The notes: generated from the letters alone by a model not told the origin. Shown: positions 16,662 to 25,941, counted from the stretch's first letter. The stretch: DNA of 64,000 nucleotides from Streptomyces sp. NBC_00708 (GCA_036226585.1 CP108997.1:2852001-2916000), one strand, 5' to 3'. A program made the numbers and translations.

Positions 16662-17342
16662 GTGGCAGAGGGACGGGAACACCGCGAGTACCGCATGGAG
16701 GAGCTGGCCAAGGAGGCCGGCATCCCCGTCCGGACCGTGCGCTTCTACCGGGAGCGCGGCCTGATCTCGCCGCCCCGCCGTGAGGGCCGCATCGCCTGGT
16801 ACGACGACCACCACCTGGCCCGCCTGCGCACGATCACCGGCCTCCTGGAACGCGGCCACACCCTCACCGGCATCGCCGATCTCGCCCGCACCTTCGAGAG
16901 CGGGCGCGACGTCGCGGAGGTGCTGGGCCTGGGCGAACCGTCCGAGGAGACCCCGGTCCGCCTCACGCCGGAGCAGCTGGCGGACTACTTCGGGGGCGAG
17001 TCCACGCCGGAGAACCTGGCGCTCGCGATGGAGCTGGGCTACCTGGGGACGGACGGTGCGGAGATCGTCCACATCAGCCGCCGCCTGCTGGACGTATCGG
17101 CGGAGCTGGTCCGCGAGGGCGTCCCCCTCTCCTCGGTCCTCGCCACGGGCCGCCGGGTCCGCGAGCACGCGGAGGCGCTGGCGGACCTGTTCGTCTCGGT
17201 GCTCGTGGAGTACGGGGCGGAGACGGACCCGGAACCGCCCCAACTCCGGCCGCTGGCACGCGCGGTGATGGACGCGGAACTGTCGATGGCCCTGGACCGG
17301 CGGCTGCGGCGGGAGAAACCGGAGCCGGACCCCGAGGATTAG
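16662..17342 (+). CDS. MerR family transcriptional regulator
   Basis: 226 residues. MerR winged helix at about 11-80 (YRMEELAKEAGIPVRTVRFYRERGLISPP, then AWYDDHHLARLRTI), followed by a helical C-terminal domain ending in a charged tail. GTG 16662 has no ribosome site but TAGGGT lies six bases before it, so it is probably leaderless. Divergently placed from the monooxygenase operon with 161 bp between, making it the likely regulator of that operon. No cysteine cluster, so an organic ligand is more likely than a metal. Confidence 0.85.
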   Translation: MAEGREHREYRMEELAKEAGIPVRTVRFYRERGLISPPRREGRIAWYDDHHLARLRTITGLLERGHTLTGIADLARTFESGRDVAEVLGLGEPSEETPVRLTPEQLADYFGGESTPENLALAMELGYLGTDGAEIVHISRRLLDVSAELVREGVPLSSVLATGRRVREHAEALADLFVSVLVEYGAETDPEPPQLRPLARAVMDAELSMALDRRLRREKPEPDPED

Positions 17343-17344
17343 AT

Positions 17345-17361
17345 CCGTGGCGGATCCACGG
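17345..17361. terminator. hairpin after MerR gene
   Basis: CCGTGG (17345-17350) and CCACGG (17356-17361) form a six-bp stem around CGGAT, three bases after the MerR stop codon. Weak, with no T tract. Confidence 0.35.
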
Positions 17362-17403
17362 TGTTCCGCCCCCGCGCGGGCCGCCTCCGGCTAGGTTGCC
17401 GCC

Positions 17404-19749
17404 ATGAAGCCGCTGACCGCCGAGGACCCCACGCGCATCGGCCCGTACCGCCTCATCGCCCGGCTCGGCGCCGGCGGGATGGGACTGGTCTACCTGGGCC
17501 GCTCCGACGTCGGCCGCACGGTCGCCGTGAAGGTCGTGCAGCGCGAGTACGCGGCGCGGACGGAGTTCCGCAGACGCTTCGCCCGCGAGGTGGGGGCGGC
17601 CCGTCGCGTGGGCGGGAGCTGGACGGCGGGCGTCCTGGACGCGGACATCGAGGCCGAAGTCCCGTGGGTGGCCACGCAGTACGTGCCCGGCCCGGACCTG
17701 ACGACGGTGGTCGGGGCGGACTACGGACCGCTGCCCGAGCACTCGGTCCGTGTCCTCGCCAACCGCCTCGCCCTCGCCCTGGCGGCCGTGCACGGGGCGG
17801 GGCTGATCCACCGGGACCTCAAGCCGTCCAACGTCCTGGTGACGGTGGACGGCCCGATGGTCATCGACTTCGGCATCGCCCGCGCGATGGACAACCTGAC
17901 GGACGGCAGCCTGCTCACCCGTACGGGGATGCTGATCGGCTCGCCGGGTTTCATGTCCCCGGAACAGGTGAGGGGCCTCGAACTCACCCCGGCCAGCGAT
18001 GTGTTCTGCCTGGGCGCCGTCCTGGTGTACGCGGCGACGGGCCGCCTGCTCTTCGGGGCGACCGACACGGGTCTGAACGCGCATCTGTTCCGGATCGCGG
18101 AGGACGAGCCCGACCTGACGGGCGTCCCGGCCTCCCTGCTCGACCTCGTACGCGCCTGCCTGGCGAAGTCCCCGGTGGACCGGCCCACCCCGGCGGAGAT
18201 CGCCGACCGCACGGCCGGGGGCGAGCACGGGGTGTGGCTGCCGGGCGAGGTGCTGGCCGAACTGGGGCGGAGGTCGGCGCGGTTGCTGGACTATGTGCCG
18301 GCGGCGCGGGGGTCCGCGCCCGGGGAGCCACCCGGGGAGCCGGACGAAAAGGCGGGGCCGTCGGCGCCGGCTTCCCTCTCGGCCGTGACGGAGGCGGTGG
18401 CCGGCCCCGCGTACCCGCCGACGACTCCCGCCCAGCCGCCCGGCCCCTCCCGTGTGCGGGGCCTCGCGATGATCGCCGTGGCGCAGCTGGCGGTACTGAC
18501 CGGAGCAACGCTCGGCAACCCGGGCACCCTCCACGGCGAGGCGGCCTCCTACCCCACGGCCTCGCCCGTCTCCTACGCCTTCGCGGTCGCCTTCGCCGCC
18601 GTGCTGGTCCCCGGCGGCCATGTCGCGGACCGGGTGGGCCGCAGGCGGTCCCTGATCACTGGCGTGACGGGCTTCGCGGTGACCGGTCTGCTGTCGGGCG
18701 TCGCCCTCCTGGCCGGCGGCCCGCTGCTCATCGCGAGCCGGGCGCTGCAGGGCGGGTTCGGCGCGCTGGCGACGGCGGCGGCCCTGTCGATGGTGGCGGC
18801 GGGTTCGCGGGGCGCAGGGGGCCGGGGCTTCGGCGTCTACGCGGCGGTGAGCGCGTGCGGCCCGCTGCTCGGGGTGCTCGGGAGCGGTGCCCTGGCGTTC
18901 CTGGCCAGGGGCCCGGTCACGGCCGTGGCGCCGGTGCTCGCGCTGCTGGCCCTGACGGGTGCCCGGACGCTGCCGCCCGACTCCCCGGAGCGGACGGCTG
19001 GTGTGCCCGCCGACCCGCTGGGCGCGCTGCTCGGCTTCCTGGGCCCGGGGGCGGTCATGTACGGGCTGGTGAGGGTCCCGTCGACGGACCGGGTGGGCGA
19101 CGACGGGGGCATCGCGCTCGGCGTGGGCATCGTGCTGCTGATCGCGTTCGCGTCGCGCCGGAGGGCGGCATCGGACGCGCTGCTTCCCCCGTACGTCCTG
19201 CGGGACCGCACCCGTCGGGGCGGCTTCCTGACGATGGGCCTGGCCGGCTTCAGCATCCTGAGTCTGCTGCCGCCGCTGGCCGACATGATGGGCGACGAGT
19301 TCTCCCACTCGGCGCCGTGGACGGGGCCGATGCTGCCGTTGCTCGTGGCGGTGGCGGTCAGCGGCGGCTGGATCGCGCCGCGCCTGCTGCGCGACGGTAT
19401 GACACCGGCCCGTATGGCGGTGACGGGCCTGCCGACGACGGCGGTCGGGGTGGCGCTGGGCATCGTCGCGATCGAGAGCGACAGCGGGTACCCGGCCCTG
19501 TCGGCCTGCCTGATCGTGGCGGGCATCGGCATCGGCCTCACCCTCACCCCTGTCTTCACCGCCGCGCTGACCGACGTCGTCCCCCGGCACTCCGGCGCGA
19601 CGGCGGGTGCTCTGATCACGACCCAGTACCTGTCCGCAGCCCTGGGCGCGGCCCTGTACGCCCTCCTGGACGGCCCACCCTGGTGGGCCGCCCTCTGCAT
19701 GCTCCTGGCAGCGCTGACGGCGGGGCGGATGCTGAGGGAGAGGGCGTAG
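17404..19749 (+). CDS. Ser/Thr protein kinase fused to an MFS transporter-like domain
   Basis: 781 residues in one uninterrupted frame. Residues ~13-270 are a complete Hanks-type kinase: P-loop LGAGGMGLVY (21-30), Lys43 (AVKVV), HRDLKPSN with catalytic Asp138, DFG Asp155 and an APE-like MSPEQ. A Pro/Ala-rich linker (~295-350) leads to ~12 predicted membrane helices (~352-775) with a DHA2/MFS-type motif A, GGHVADRVGRRRS. The first transporter helix lacks the usual acidic residue of DHA2 exporters, so transport is uncertain. Streptomyces STPKs normally carry one membrane helix or a soluble C-terminus. TAGGTT lies six bases before ATG 17404, suggesting a leaderless mRNA. Substrates of both halves are unknown. 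Confidence 0.9.
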   Translation: MKPLTAEDPTRIGPYRLIARLGAGGMGLVYLGRSDVGRTVAVKVVQREYAARTEFRRRFAREVGAARRVGGSWTAGVLDADIEAEVPWVATQYVPGPDLTTVVGADYGPLPEHSVRVLANRLALALAAVHGAGLIHRDLKPSNVLVTVDGPMVIDFGIARAMDNLTDGSLLTRTGMLIGSPGFMSPEQVRGLELTPASDVFCLGAVLVYAATGRLLFGATDTGLNAHLFRIAEDEPDLTGVPASLLDLVRACLAKSPVDRPTPAEIADRTAGGEHGVWLPGEVLAELGRRSARLLDYVPAARGSAPGEPPGEPDEKAGPSAPASLSAVTEAVAGPAYPPTTPAQPPGPSRVRGLAMIAVAQLAVLTGATLGNPGTLHGEAASYPTASPVSYAFAVAFAAVLVPGGHVADRVGRRRSLITGVTGFAVTGLLSGVALLAGGPLLIASRALQGGFGALATAAALSMVAAGSRGAGGRGFGVYAAVSACGPLLGVLGSGALAFLARGPVTAVAPVLALLALTGARTLPPDSPERTAGVPADPLGALLGFLGPGAVMYGLVRVPSTDRVGDDGGIALGVGIVLLIAFASRRRAASDALLPPYVLRDRTRRGGFLTMGLAGFSILSLLPPLADMMGDEFSHSAPWTGPMLPLLVAVAVSGGWIAPRLLRDGMTPARMAVTGLPTTAVGVALGIVAIESDSGYPALSACLIVAGIGIGLTLTPVFTAALTDVVPRHSGATAGALITTQYLSAALGAALYALLDGPPWWAALCMLLAALTAGRMLRERA

Positions 19750-19796
19750 GCAGGACTACCCGCGCGTAACCCGCTCCCCCCGAGGGTACGGACCAG

Positions 19797-19833
19797 GTAG
19801 GGGCGCGACGCTCTCGCCCTTCCCCGCCCCTAC
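19797..19833. terminator. hairpin between convergent kinase-MFS and xthA genes
   Basis: GTAGGGGCG (19797-19805) pairs with CGCCCCTAC (19825-19833) around a 19-base loop; the right arm includes the xthA stop codon. Confidence 0.4.
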
Positions 19834-20645
19834 TGCTCGTACACCACCGTCACCGGCGCATGATCGCTCCATCGCTCGCCGTGCGTGGCGGCCCGTTCCA
19901 CCCACGCCTTCACCGCGCGCCCGGCGAGCCCGGGGGTGGCCACCTGGTAGTCGATGCGCCAGCCCGTGTCGTTGTCGAACGCGCGCCCCCGGTACGACCA
20001 CCACGAGTACGGGCCCTCGACGTCCGGGTGCAGGGACCGTACGACGTCGACGTACGCCGCCTCGGCGAAGACCCGGGTCAGCCACTCCCGTTCCTCGGGC
20101 AGGAAGCCGGAGTTCTTGCGGTTGGCGCGCCAGTTCTTGAGGTCGGCCTCCTGGTGGGCGATGTTCCAGTCACCGCAGACGACGACCTCGCGGCCCTCGG
20201 CGGCGGCGCGCGCCTTCAGCCCGACGAGGTAGGGCAGGAACGCGGCCATGAAGCGCTCCTTCTCGTCCTGCCGCTCGGTGCCGACCTCGCCGGAGGGCAG
20301 GTAGAGGCTCGCGACCGTGACGCCGGGCAGGTCGATCTCGACGTACCGCCCGCTCGTGTCGAACTCCTCGGCCCCGTCCTGCCCGTGACCGCCGAACCCG
20401 ATCTGCACGCGCTCGGGGGCCCGCCGCGAGTAGAGGGAGACCCCGGCCCGGCCCTTGGCGGCGGCCGGTGCGTGGACGGTGTGCCAGCCCTCGGGCTCAC
20501 GCACTTCCGCGGGCAGCTGCTCGGGCTCGGCGCGCACTTCCTGGAGGCAGATCACATCGGCGCCGGTCTCGGCCAGCCACTCGGTGAAGCCCTTCTTGGC
20601 CGCGGCGCGGAGACCGTTTACATTCACGCTGGTCACAGTGAGCAT
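19830..20645 (-). CDS. xthA: exodeoxyribonuclease III (AP endonuclease)
   Basis: 271 residues, typical for ExoIII. Motifs of the EEP nuclease fold are all present: SVNVNGLRAA, ICLQEVRAEPEQLP (metal-binding Glu), SGRYVEIDLPGVTVASLYLPSG, VCGDWNIAHQEADLKNWRANRKNSGF, RIDYQVATPGL and catalytic WSDHAPVTVVYE at the C-terminus. It cleaves DNA at abasic sites in base-excision repair. TATCGT (20652-20657) lies six bases before ATG 20645 with no Shine-Dalgarno sequence, so the mRNA is probably leaderless. It shares a 50-bp divergent promoter region with a GNAT gene. Confidence 0.93.
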   Translation of the reverse strand: MLTVTSVNVNGLRAAAKKGFTEWLAETGADVICLQEVRAEPEQLPAEVREPEGWHTVHAPAAAKGRAGVSLYSRRAPERVQIGFGGHGQDGAEEFDTSGRYVEIDLPGVTVASLYLPSGEVGTERQDEKERFMAAFLPYLVGLKARAAAEGREVVVCGDWNIAHQEADLKNWRANRKNSGFLPEEREWLTRVFAEAAYVDVVRSLHPDVEGPYSWWSYRGRAFDNDTGWRIDYQVATPGLAGRAVKAWVERAATHGERWSDHAPVTVVYEQ

Positions 20646-20695
20646 TCCGGCACGATACCGACACTTGAGTGCCGCATACATGTACACTGCTCCGC
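20646..20695. promoter_or_regulatory. compact divergent promoter region with two leaderless-type -10 boxes
   Basis: Only 50 bp separate the start codons of xthA (minus) and the GNAT gene (plus). TATCGT on the minus strand (20652-20657) lies six bases before the xthA ATG, and TACACT on the plus strand (20683-20688) seven bases before the GNAT ATG. The -35 regions must overlap, so the promoters may compete. Confidence 0.6.
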
Positions 20696-21190
20696 ATGAA
20701 TATCCAGGTCCGGGCCTTCGACCACCCCGATGCCGTCAAACTCAACGATCGTGTGCAGCTCGAATACGCCGAGCGCTACGGCGATGGGGGCGATGTCACA
20801 CCGCTGAACGCCACGATGTTCGACCCGCCGCACGGCCTGTACCTGATCGCGTACGACGCGTCGGAGCAGCCGGTCGCCACCGGCGGCTGGCGCGCCCAGG
20901 AGCGCAACGACGAGGGCTACTCGGACGGTGACGCCGAGCTGAAGCGGATGTACGTCATACCGGAGGGCCGCGGCCAGGGCCTCGCCCGCCGCATCCTCGC
21001 CGCCCTGGAGGCGGACGCCCGCGCCGCCGGCCGCACCCGCATGGTCCTGGAGACCGGCGACCGCCAGCCGGAGGCCATCGCCCTGTACCTCTCCAGCGGC
21101 TACACCCCGTGCGGCAAGTTCGGCCACTACCGCACGTACGACAGCAGCCGCTGCTACGCGAAGCCGCTGCGGGAGGGCGGGGCGGTCTGA
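20696..21190 (+). CDS. GNAT family N-acetyltransferase
   Basis: 164 residues of one GNAT domain. The acetyl-CoA-binding motif A is AELKRMYVIPEGRGQGLARRILAALEADARAAG (Q/R-x-x-G-x-G/A as RGQGLA), followed by LETGDRQPEAIALYLSSGYTPCGKFGHY, the usual motif B. The substrate is unknown. ATG 20696 is preferred to GTG 20669 because a TACACT -10 lies seven bases before it. Divergent from xthA. Confidence 0.88.
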   Translation: MNIQVRAFDHPDAVKLNDRVQLEYAERYGDGGDVTPLNATMFDPPHGLYLIAYDASEQPVATGGWRAQERNDEGYSDGDAELKRMYVIPEGRGQGLARRILAALEADARAAGRTRMVLETGDRQPEAIALYLSSGYTPCGKFGHYRTYDSSRCYAKPLREGGAV

Positions 21191-21203
21191 GGCCGCCCTT
21201 CCC

Positions 21204-21620
21204 TCACCCCGCCTTCGGAAACGCCGCCCGCAGCGCCGCACCCCGTGTCAGGAACGCCACCCGGATCACCGGCAGCACGCACATCGCCTGGGCCGCCGCG
21301 TACCAGGGCGGGCAGACGCCCGGGATCAGGTCCACGCCGATGATCGCGATGGGCATGATCACCGCGAGGGTGCTCACCCGCTCGAACGCGCGGTGGGAGC
21401 CGTCGGCCGCGGCGGTCGTGAGGCGCAGGAGTACGTACGCGATCACCGGCAGCAGGACCGCGCGGACCCACATGAAGGTGTTCACCGAGTGGCCGGTGGC
21501 CGCCACCGCGATCACCGCGAGCAGGGCCGCGCCGGAGAGTGCCCCGTAGAGCGTGATGCTCAGGCGGGCCGATGCGAGGGCCTTCAGGGCCCCGGGCTGA
21601 GTGTTCGTCTTCGTGGTCAT
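21204..21620 (-). CDS. four-helix membrane protein of unknown function
   Basis: 138 residues with four predicted membrane helices (about 20-42, 48-68, 83-103 and 108-125), a short polar N-terminus MTTKTNTQPG and no conserved enzyme motif that I recognise. TAGCGT (21628-21633) lies seven bases before ATG 21620, so a leaderless mRNA is likely. It is divergent from the two-component system with 155 bp between; being controlled by that system would be typical but is only inferred. Confidence 0.75.
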   Translation of the reverse strand: MTTKTNTQPGALKALASARLSITLYGALSGAALLAVIAVAATGHSVNTFMWVRAVLLPVIAYVLLRLTTAAADGSHRAFERVSTLAVIMPIAIIGVDLIPGVCPPWYAAAQAMCVLPVIRVAFLTRGAALRAAFPKAG

Positions 21621-21775
21621 GGTGACGACGCTACGAACCGCCGGTCCGGCGCGGTATGCGCCTGGACGCACAACAGGGTGGGTCCAGACCCACTCCTCCC
21701 CCGGACGGGGCCCGCGCGCCCTCCGCACGGTGCAGAGTGGGGCACCGGGACGAACGGGGAGAGGCGGCAGGCGAC

Positions 21776-23023
21776 ATGAGTGTGCGGGGATCGTGGCCGG
21801 CACGGGCCGGTACCGGCTTTGTACGGGCGTGCGCCGTCGCCGGCGTTACGCTGCTGATCCCGGCCGTGTGGGCGGGCGCGGTGGCGTGGGGCATCGCCTG
21901 GGGTGCGGCGAACCCGTGGTCGTGGGTGGGGCCCCTGGTGGCGGTATGCGTGGGCACGCTCGCCCTGGCGCGGCCGGTGTGCCGTGCGGTTCGAGCACTG
22001 GTCGCCCGCTGGTCCGGGACCGTTGTCCCGTCCGGCTACCGGCAGGCGCCGCCGGTGACGCGCATGGCCACCGGCCACTGGTGGAACGGCTTCGGCTACC
22101 ACCGCACCCGGCGCGACGCCCTCATGGACCAGCGGTGGCGGCTGCGCTGGAAGGACCCGGCCAACCGGCGCGACCTCCGGTTCACCGCGATCGCCCCGTT
22201 CACGGCGGGGATCGTGGCGTGCGTTCCACCCGCGGGGGTGGTTCTGGCGGCCATCGGGCTGGGTACGGGCACGCCGGCCGCGCTCCTGGGCCTCCTGGTG
22301 ACCGTCGCCTCCTCCCCGTACGCCTGGCGGCCGGTCATCCCCGTCGCGGTCCGTTTCCTGCGGCCGTCCGCCACGATGGCGCTGGCCGACCGGGTGGACG
22401 AACTCACCGGGCAGCGCGCCGATGCGACGGTGGCTCAGGCCGCCGAGATCCGCCGGATCGAGCGGGACCTGCACGACGGGGCGCAGGCCAGGTTCGTCGC
22501 GCTCGGGATGTCCCTGGCGACCGTGGAGAAGCTGATGGAGACCGACCCGGACCGGGCCAGGGCCCTGATGCGCGAGGCACGGGCGGGCGCCACCGCCTCG
22601 CTGGCCGAACTGCGCGACCTGGTCCACGGCATCAACCCGCCCGTCCTCAACGACCGGGGCCTCGTCGACGCCGTGCGCGCCCTCGCCCTCGACAGCCCGC
22701 TCGAAACGGAGGTCGTCGCGGACGTACCCGGGCGGCTGGACGCACCCGTCGAGTCGGCGGTCTACTTCGGCGTCGCCGAGCTGCTCACCAACGCGGTCAA
22801 GCACGCCCGCGCGACACGGATGCGGATCTCCCTCACCCAGGACGGGACGGGCCTCGTCGTCGAGACGGAGGACGACGGGTGCGGCGGGGCGGCCGTCCGG
22901 GACGGCGGCGGACTCGCCGGGCTGCGGCGGCGCCTCGCGGTCTTCGACGGGAGCCTGCAGATCACGAGTCCGGCCGGCGGACCGACCCGCGCGAGGATCA
23001 TGGTGGCATGCGAATCGTTGTAG
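21776..23023 (+). CDS. two-component sensor histidine kinase (NarL/LuxR-system type)
   Basis: 415 residues. An N-terminal membrane part contains about four hydrophobic segments (20-75 and 135-185) without a large extracellular domain. It is followed by HisKA_3 with phospho-acceptor His233 in RIERDLHDGAQARF, and an HATPase_c domain (about 320-412; FGVAELLTNAVKHARA, GGGLAGLRRRLAVFDG). The last 16 bases overlap the response regulator start, so kinase and regulator are coupled. ATG 21776 is preceded by a weak GAGAGGCGGCAGG site. The signal is unknown. Confidence 0.9.
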   Translation: MSVRGSWPARAGTGFVRACAVAGVTLLIPAVWAGAVAWGIAWGAANPWSWVGPLVAVCVGTLALARPVCRAVRALVARWSGTVVPSGYRQAPPVTRMATGHWWNGFGYHRTRRDALMDQRWRLRWKDPANRRDLRFTAIAPFTAGIVACVPPAGVVLAAIGLGTGTPAALLGLLVTVASSPYAWRPVIPVAVRFLRPSATMALADRVDELTGQRADATVAQAAEIRRIERDLHDGAQARFVALGMSLATVEKLMETDPDRARALMREARAGATASLAELRDLVHGINPPVLNDRGLVDAVRALALDSPLETEVVADVPGRLDAPVESAVYFGVAELLTNAVKHARATRMRISLTQDGTGLVVETEDDGCGGAAVRDGGGLAGLRRRLAVFDGSLQITSPAGGPTRARIMVACESL

Positions 23024-23655
23024 CCGAGGACCTGTATCTCCTGCGCGACGGCATGGTCCGTCTCATCGAGGCGTACGGACACGAGGTGGTGGGTACGGCC
23101 ACGACCGGCCCCGAGACGCTGGCCGCCCTGCGCGAGTTCCGCCCCGACGTGGCGGTGGTGGACGTCCGCATGCCGCCGACGCAGACGGACGAAGGGCTGC
23201 GCGCGGCCCTCGCCGCCCGCGCCGAGGTGCCGGGCCTGCCGGTGCTGATCCTGTCCCAGTACGTGGAGCAGCTGTACGCCCGCGAGTTGCTGGCCGACGG
23301 GTCGGGCGGGGTCGGCTACTTCCTGAAGGAGAGCGTCTTCGACGCGGACCAGTTCGTCGACGCGCTGGAACGGGTCGCGGCCGGCGGTACGGCGATGGAC
23401 CCGGCGGTCATCGCGAAGCTGCTGTCCAGCGGCGCGTCGCACCGCAGGCTGGGCGGGCTGACCGAGCGCGAGCACTCGGTGCTGGCGCTGATGGCGGAGG
23501 GCCTGTCCAACCAGGCGATCGCGGGGCGGCTGTTCCTGAGTGACAGCGCGATCAGCAAGTACACGACCTCCCTGTTCGGCAAGCTGGGCATCACGGACGA
23601 CGACTCGAACAACCGCCGTGTGCTGGCGGTGCTGGCGTACCTGAACAACCCCTGA
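23008..23655 (+). CDS. LuxR/NarL family response regulator
   Basis: 215 residues. Receiver domain (about 1-120) with acidic pocket ED at 8-9, phospho-acceptor Asp52 (VVDVRMPP) and Lys near 104 (YFLKES). C-terminal LuxR helix-turn-helix at about 148-205: LTEREHSVLALMAEGLSNQAIAGRLFLSDSAISKYTTSLFGKLGI. Overlaps the kinase gene by 16 bases. Likely targets are its own operon and the divergent membrane protein, by usual family habit. Confidence 0.92.
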   Translation: MRIVVAEDLYLLRDGMVRLIEAYGHEVVGTATTGPETLAALREFRPDVAVVDVRMPPTQTDEGLRAALAARAEVPGLPVLILSQYVEQLYARELLADGSGGVGYFLKESVFDADQFVDALERVAAGGTAMDPAVIAKLLSSGASHRRLGGLTEREHSVLALMAEGLSNQAIAGRLFLSDSAISKYTTSLFGKLGITDDDSNNRRVLAVLAYLNNP

Positions 23656-23829
23656 CCGCTCCCCCGCCGCCGATCGTCCGCGAGCGCGACGGCCCGGCCT
23701 GTTCAACAATGTCGTGGGGGAAGGGACACGGTCCGGGCGGAGAAGGGAGCGTCGCGGGATGTGCGCACAGCCGCGGCCGGTACGCGACGCGCCGGGCCCG
23801 GTCGATGGCGGCGGCCGGGCGCCGGGGTG

Positions 23830-25941
23830 ATGGTCGACAGCGCGCGGGCGCTCGCCGTTCGGCGGGGTGTCCGGGTGGCGGTGGCGGCGGGCGCGGGCTT
23901 CTACCCCCTGCTCCACGCCGCCGACCGGCCGGTCGCCGCGCTGTACGCGCTCTTCGCACCCGTCGCGCTGGGCCTGCTCTCCGCCGTCCCGGGTTCCGGC
24001 CGCCAGAAGACGACCGTGATGCTGTGCGCGCTCCCGCCGGCCCTCGCGCTGGCGTCGCTGGGAACGCTGCTGGCCGTGGACACCTGGGCGGCGGTGGGCG
24101 GAATGCTCGTCGTCGGGTTCGTGCTCGCCTTCGCGGCCGTCGGAGGGCCGCGGCCGGCCGGCGCGGGCCCCGGCCTCCAGCTCTTCTACATCCTGGCCTG
24201 CTTTCCCCCGTACGCCCCCGGCACCCTGGGCGACCGGCTCGTCGGCCTGACCGTGGGCGTCCTGCTCCTCGTGGCGTGCGAGACCCTCCTCCTGCCCGAA
24301 CGGGCCGCGCCCTCCTACCGGCACCGCATGGCCGACGCGCTGCGAACGGCGGCGGACGAGGCCGCCTCGCCCGGCCGCGTACCCCCGGCGGCGCTGCGCG
24401 CGGCCGGTGAGCGGCTGCGGCCGTCGACGCTGCCGCCGGCCGAGCAGCCGGCGAGCGCCGGGCGGACGGACCGCGCGCTGGACCAGGCCGGCCGCTCGGT
24501 GCGCCGGCTCCTGAACCAGCTGGCCACCCTCGCGCAGGAGCCGCCCGCGCCCGCCGACCCGCCGTCCGCCGATCTCCTGGCCCGGGTTGCCGAGGTGTGC
24601 CGGGGCTGCGCCTCCTACCTGCGCACCGGGAAGCACGCGCCGGTGGCCGGCACGCTCGAAGCGGCGATGGAGGGCTTCAGGGCGGAGCGCGTACGGCTGT
24701 CGTTCGGGCCGCTCGCCCTCGTACCGCCGATCGCCGTCCTCAGACGGCAGTCGCGGATCCTGGCCCTGGCGGAGTCGGCCCGGATCGTGGAGGTCACGAC
24801 GGACATCGCCGCGCACGGCGGACCGGTCGGACCGGCCGTCCCGCGCGAGCAGTTCTGGTACGCGGAGCTGTCGACGCCGAGACTGTGGGCCCGCCGGGTC
24901 CTCGGCAACATCACCCTGCGGTCGGTGCTCTTCCAGAACGCCGTGCGCACCGCCCTCGGGCTGGCCGCCGCCCGGCTGGTGGCGGGCACCCTCGATCTGG
25001 CCCACGGGTTCTGGGTGCTGCTGGCGGTGCTGACCCTCGGGCGGACGACGGTGGGCGCGACCTGGCAGGCGGTACGCCGCGCCGTCGTCGGGAACGTCGT
25101 CGGCGCCCTGGCCGCGGGCGCGCTCCTGACCGGTCTCGGCCCGCACACCGATGTGTACGCGGCGCTGCTCGTCCCCGCGATGCTGGCGGCGTTCTGCCTG
25201 GGCCCGCAGCTGGGGATCGCCTGGGCGCAGGCCGGGTTCACGCTGGTCGTGGCGACGGCGTTCGCCCAGATCACCCCGGTCACCTGGCGGCTCTCGGAGG
25301 CGCGGATGATCGACGTGCTCACCGGCAGCGCGATCGGGCTGCTGTGCGGGCTCCTCGCCTGGCCGGCCGGGGCCCGGCGCGAGGTCCGCCGTACGATGGC
25401 CGACCTGTTGCACTCCTGCGGCGGCCTGGTCCCGGCCACCGCGCAGGCGCTGATGCACCCTTCCCCCGGCGCGCCCGCCCCGGCACCGACCCTCCCGAGC
25501 CTGCACCGGCTGCGCCTCGCCGAGGCGGCGTACGCCCAGTACCGCAGCGAGGCCCCCGCTCTCCGGGAAGGAACCGGAACCGACTGGCACGCGGTGCTCA
25601 TCGTCGCGAGCCACACGATCCTCGGCGCCCACCGGCTGCCCCGTCTGGGCCTGCCCCGGACCGCGGAGCCGACCGGGCCGCCCGCGGCCTGGGCCCGTAC
25701 GAGAGCGGCGGAGCTGGAAGCGGAGGCCGACCGGATCGCCGCCCTGGTCGGCGGCGGGAACCCGGGGCCCGCGCGAGCGCCCGCGCCGGCACCGGCCGAC
25801 TACGCGCCGGCCTCGCTCTCCGTCGACCTGGAGGTGTGGCTGACGAGCCTCGGCCACCAGCTGGCGTGGATCGAGACCACGGCCCGGCGCGATCCCGAAC
25901 CGGCCGGAATCGCCGGGAGGGGTGGACATGCCGACGCGTGA
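23830..25941 (+). CDS. FUSC family membrane protein (aromatic acid exporter-like)
   Basis: 703 residues from ATG 23830. Two similar membrane blocks: N-terminal helices at about 15-170 and a second FUSC-type block at about 365-500 (LRSVLFQNAVRTALGLAAARLVAG, FWVLLAVLTLGRTTVGATWQAVRRAVVGNVVGALAAG), separated and followed by cytoplasmic helical regions. This is the layout of FUSC/YccS/AaeB-like proteins, some of which export aromatic acids. The start is uncertain: GTG 23761 with GAAGGGAG upstream is an alternative adding 23 residues. The stop overlaps the PP2C phosphatase gene by 14 bases, so the two products are made together. Confidence 0.82.
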   Translation: MVDSARALAVRRGVRVAVAAGAGFYPLLHAADRPVAALYALFAPVALGLLSAVPGSGRQKTTVMLCALPPALALASLGTLLAVDTWAAVGGMLVVGFVLAFAAVGGPRPAGAGPGLQLFYILACFPPYAPGTLGDRLVGLTVGVLLLVACETLLLPERAAPSYRHRMADALRTAADEAASPGRVPPAALRAAGERLRPSTLPPAEQPASAGRTDRALDQAGRSVRRLLNQLATLAQEPPAPADPPSADLLARVAEVCRGCASYLRTGKHAPVAGTLEAAMEGFRAERVRLSFGPLALVPPIAVLRRQSRILALAESARIVEVTTDIAAHGGPVGPAVPREQFWYAELSTPRLWARRVLGNITLRSVLFQNAVRTALGLAAARLVAGTLDLAHGFWVLLAVLTLGRTTVGATWQAVRRAVVGNVVGALAAGALLTGLGPHTDVYAALLVPAMLAAFCLGPQLGIAWAQAGFTLVVATAFAQITPVTWRLSEARMIDVLTGSAIGLLCGLLAWPAGARREVRRTMADLLHSCGGLVPATAQALMHPSPGAPAPAPTLPSLHRLRLAEAAYAQYRSEAPALREGTGTDWHAVLIVASHTILGAHRLPRLGLPRTAEPTGPPAAWARTRAAELEAEADRIAALVGGGNPGPARAPAPAPADYAPASLSVDLEVWLTSLGHQLAWIETTARRDPEPAGIAGRGGHADA

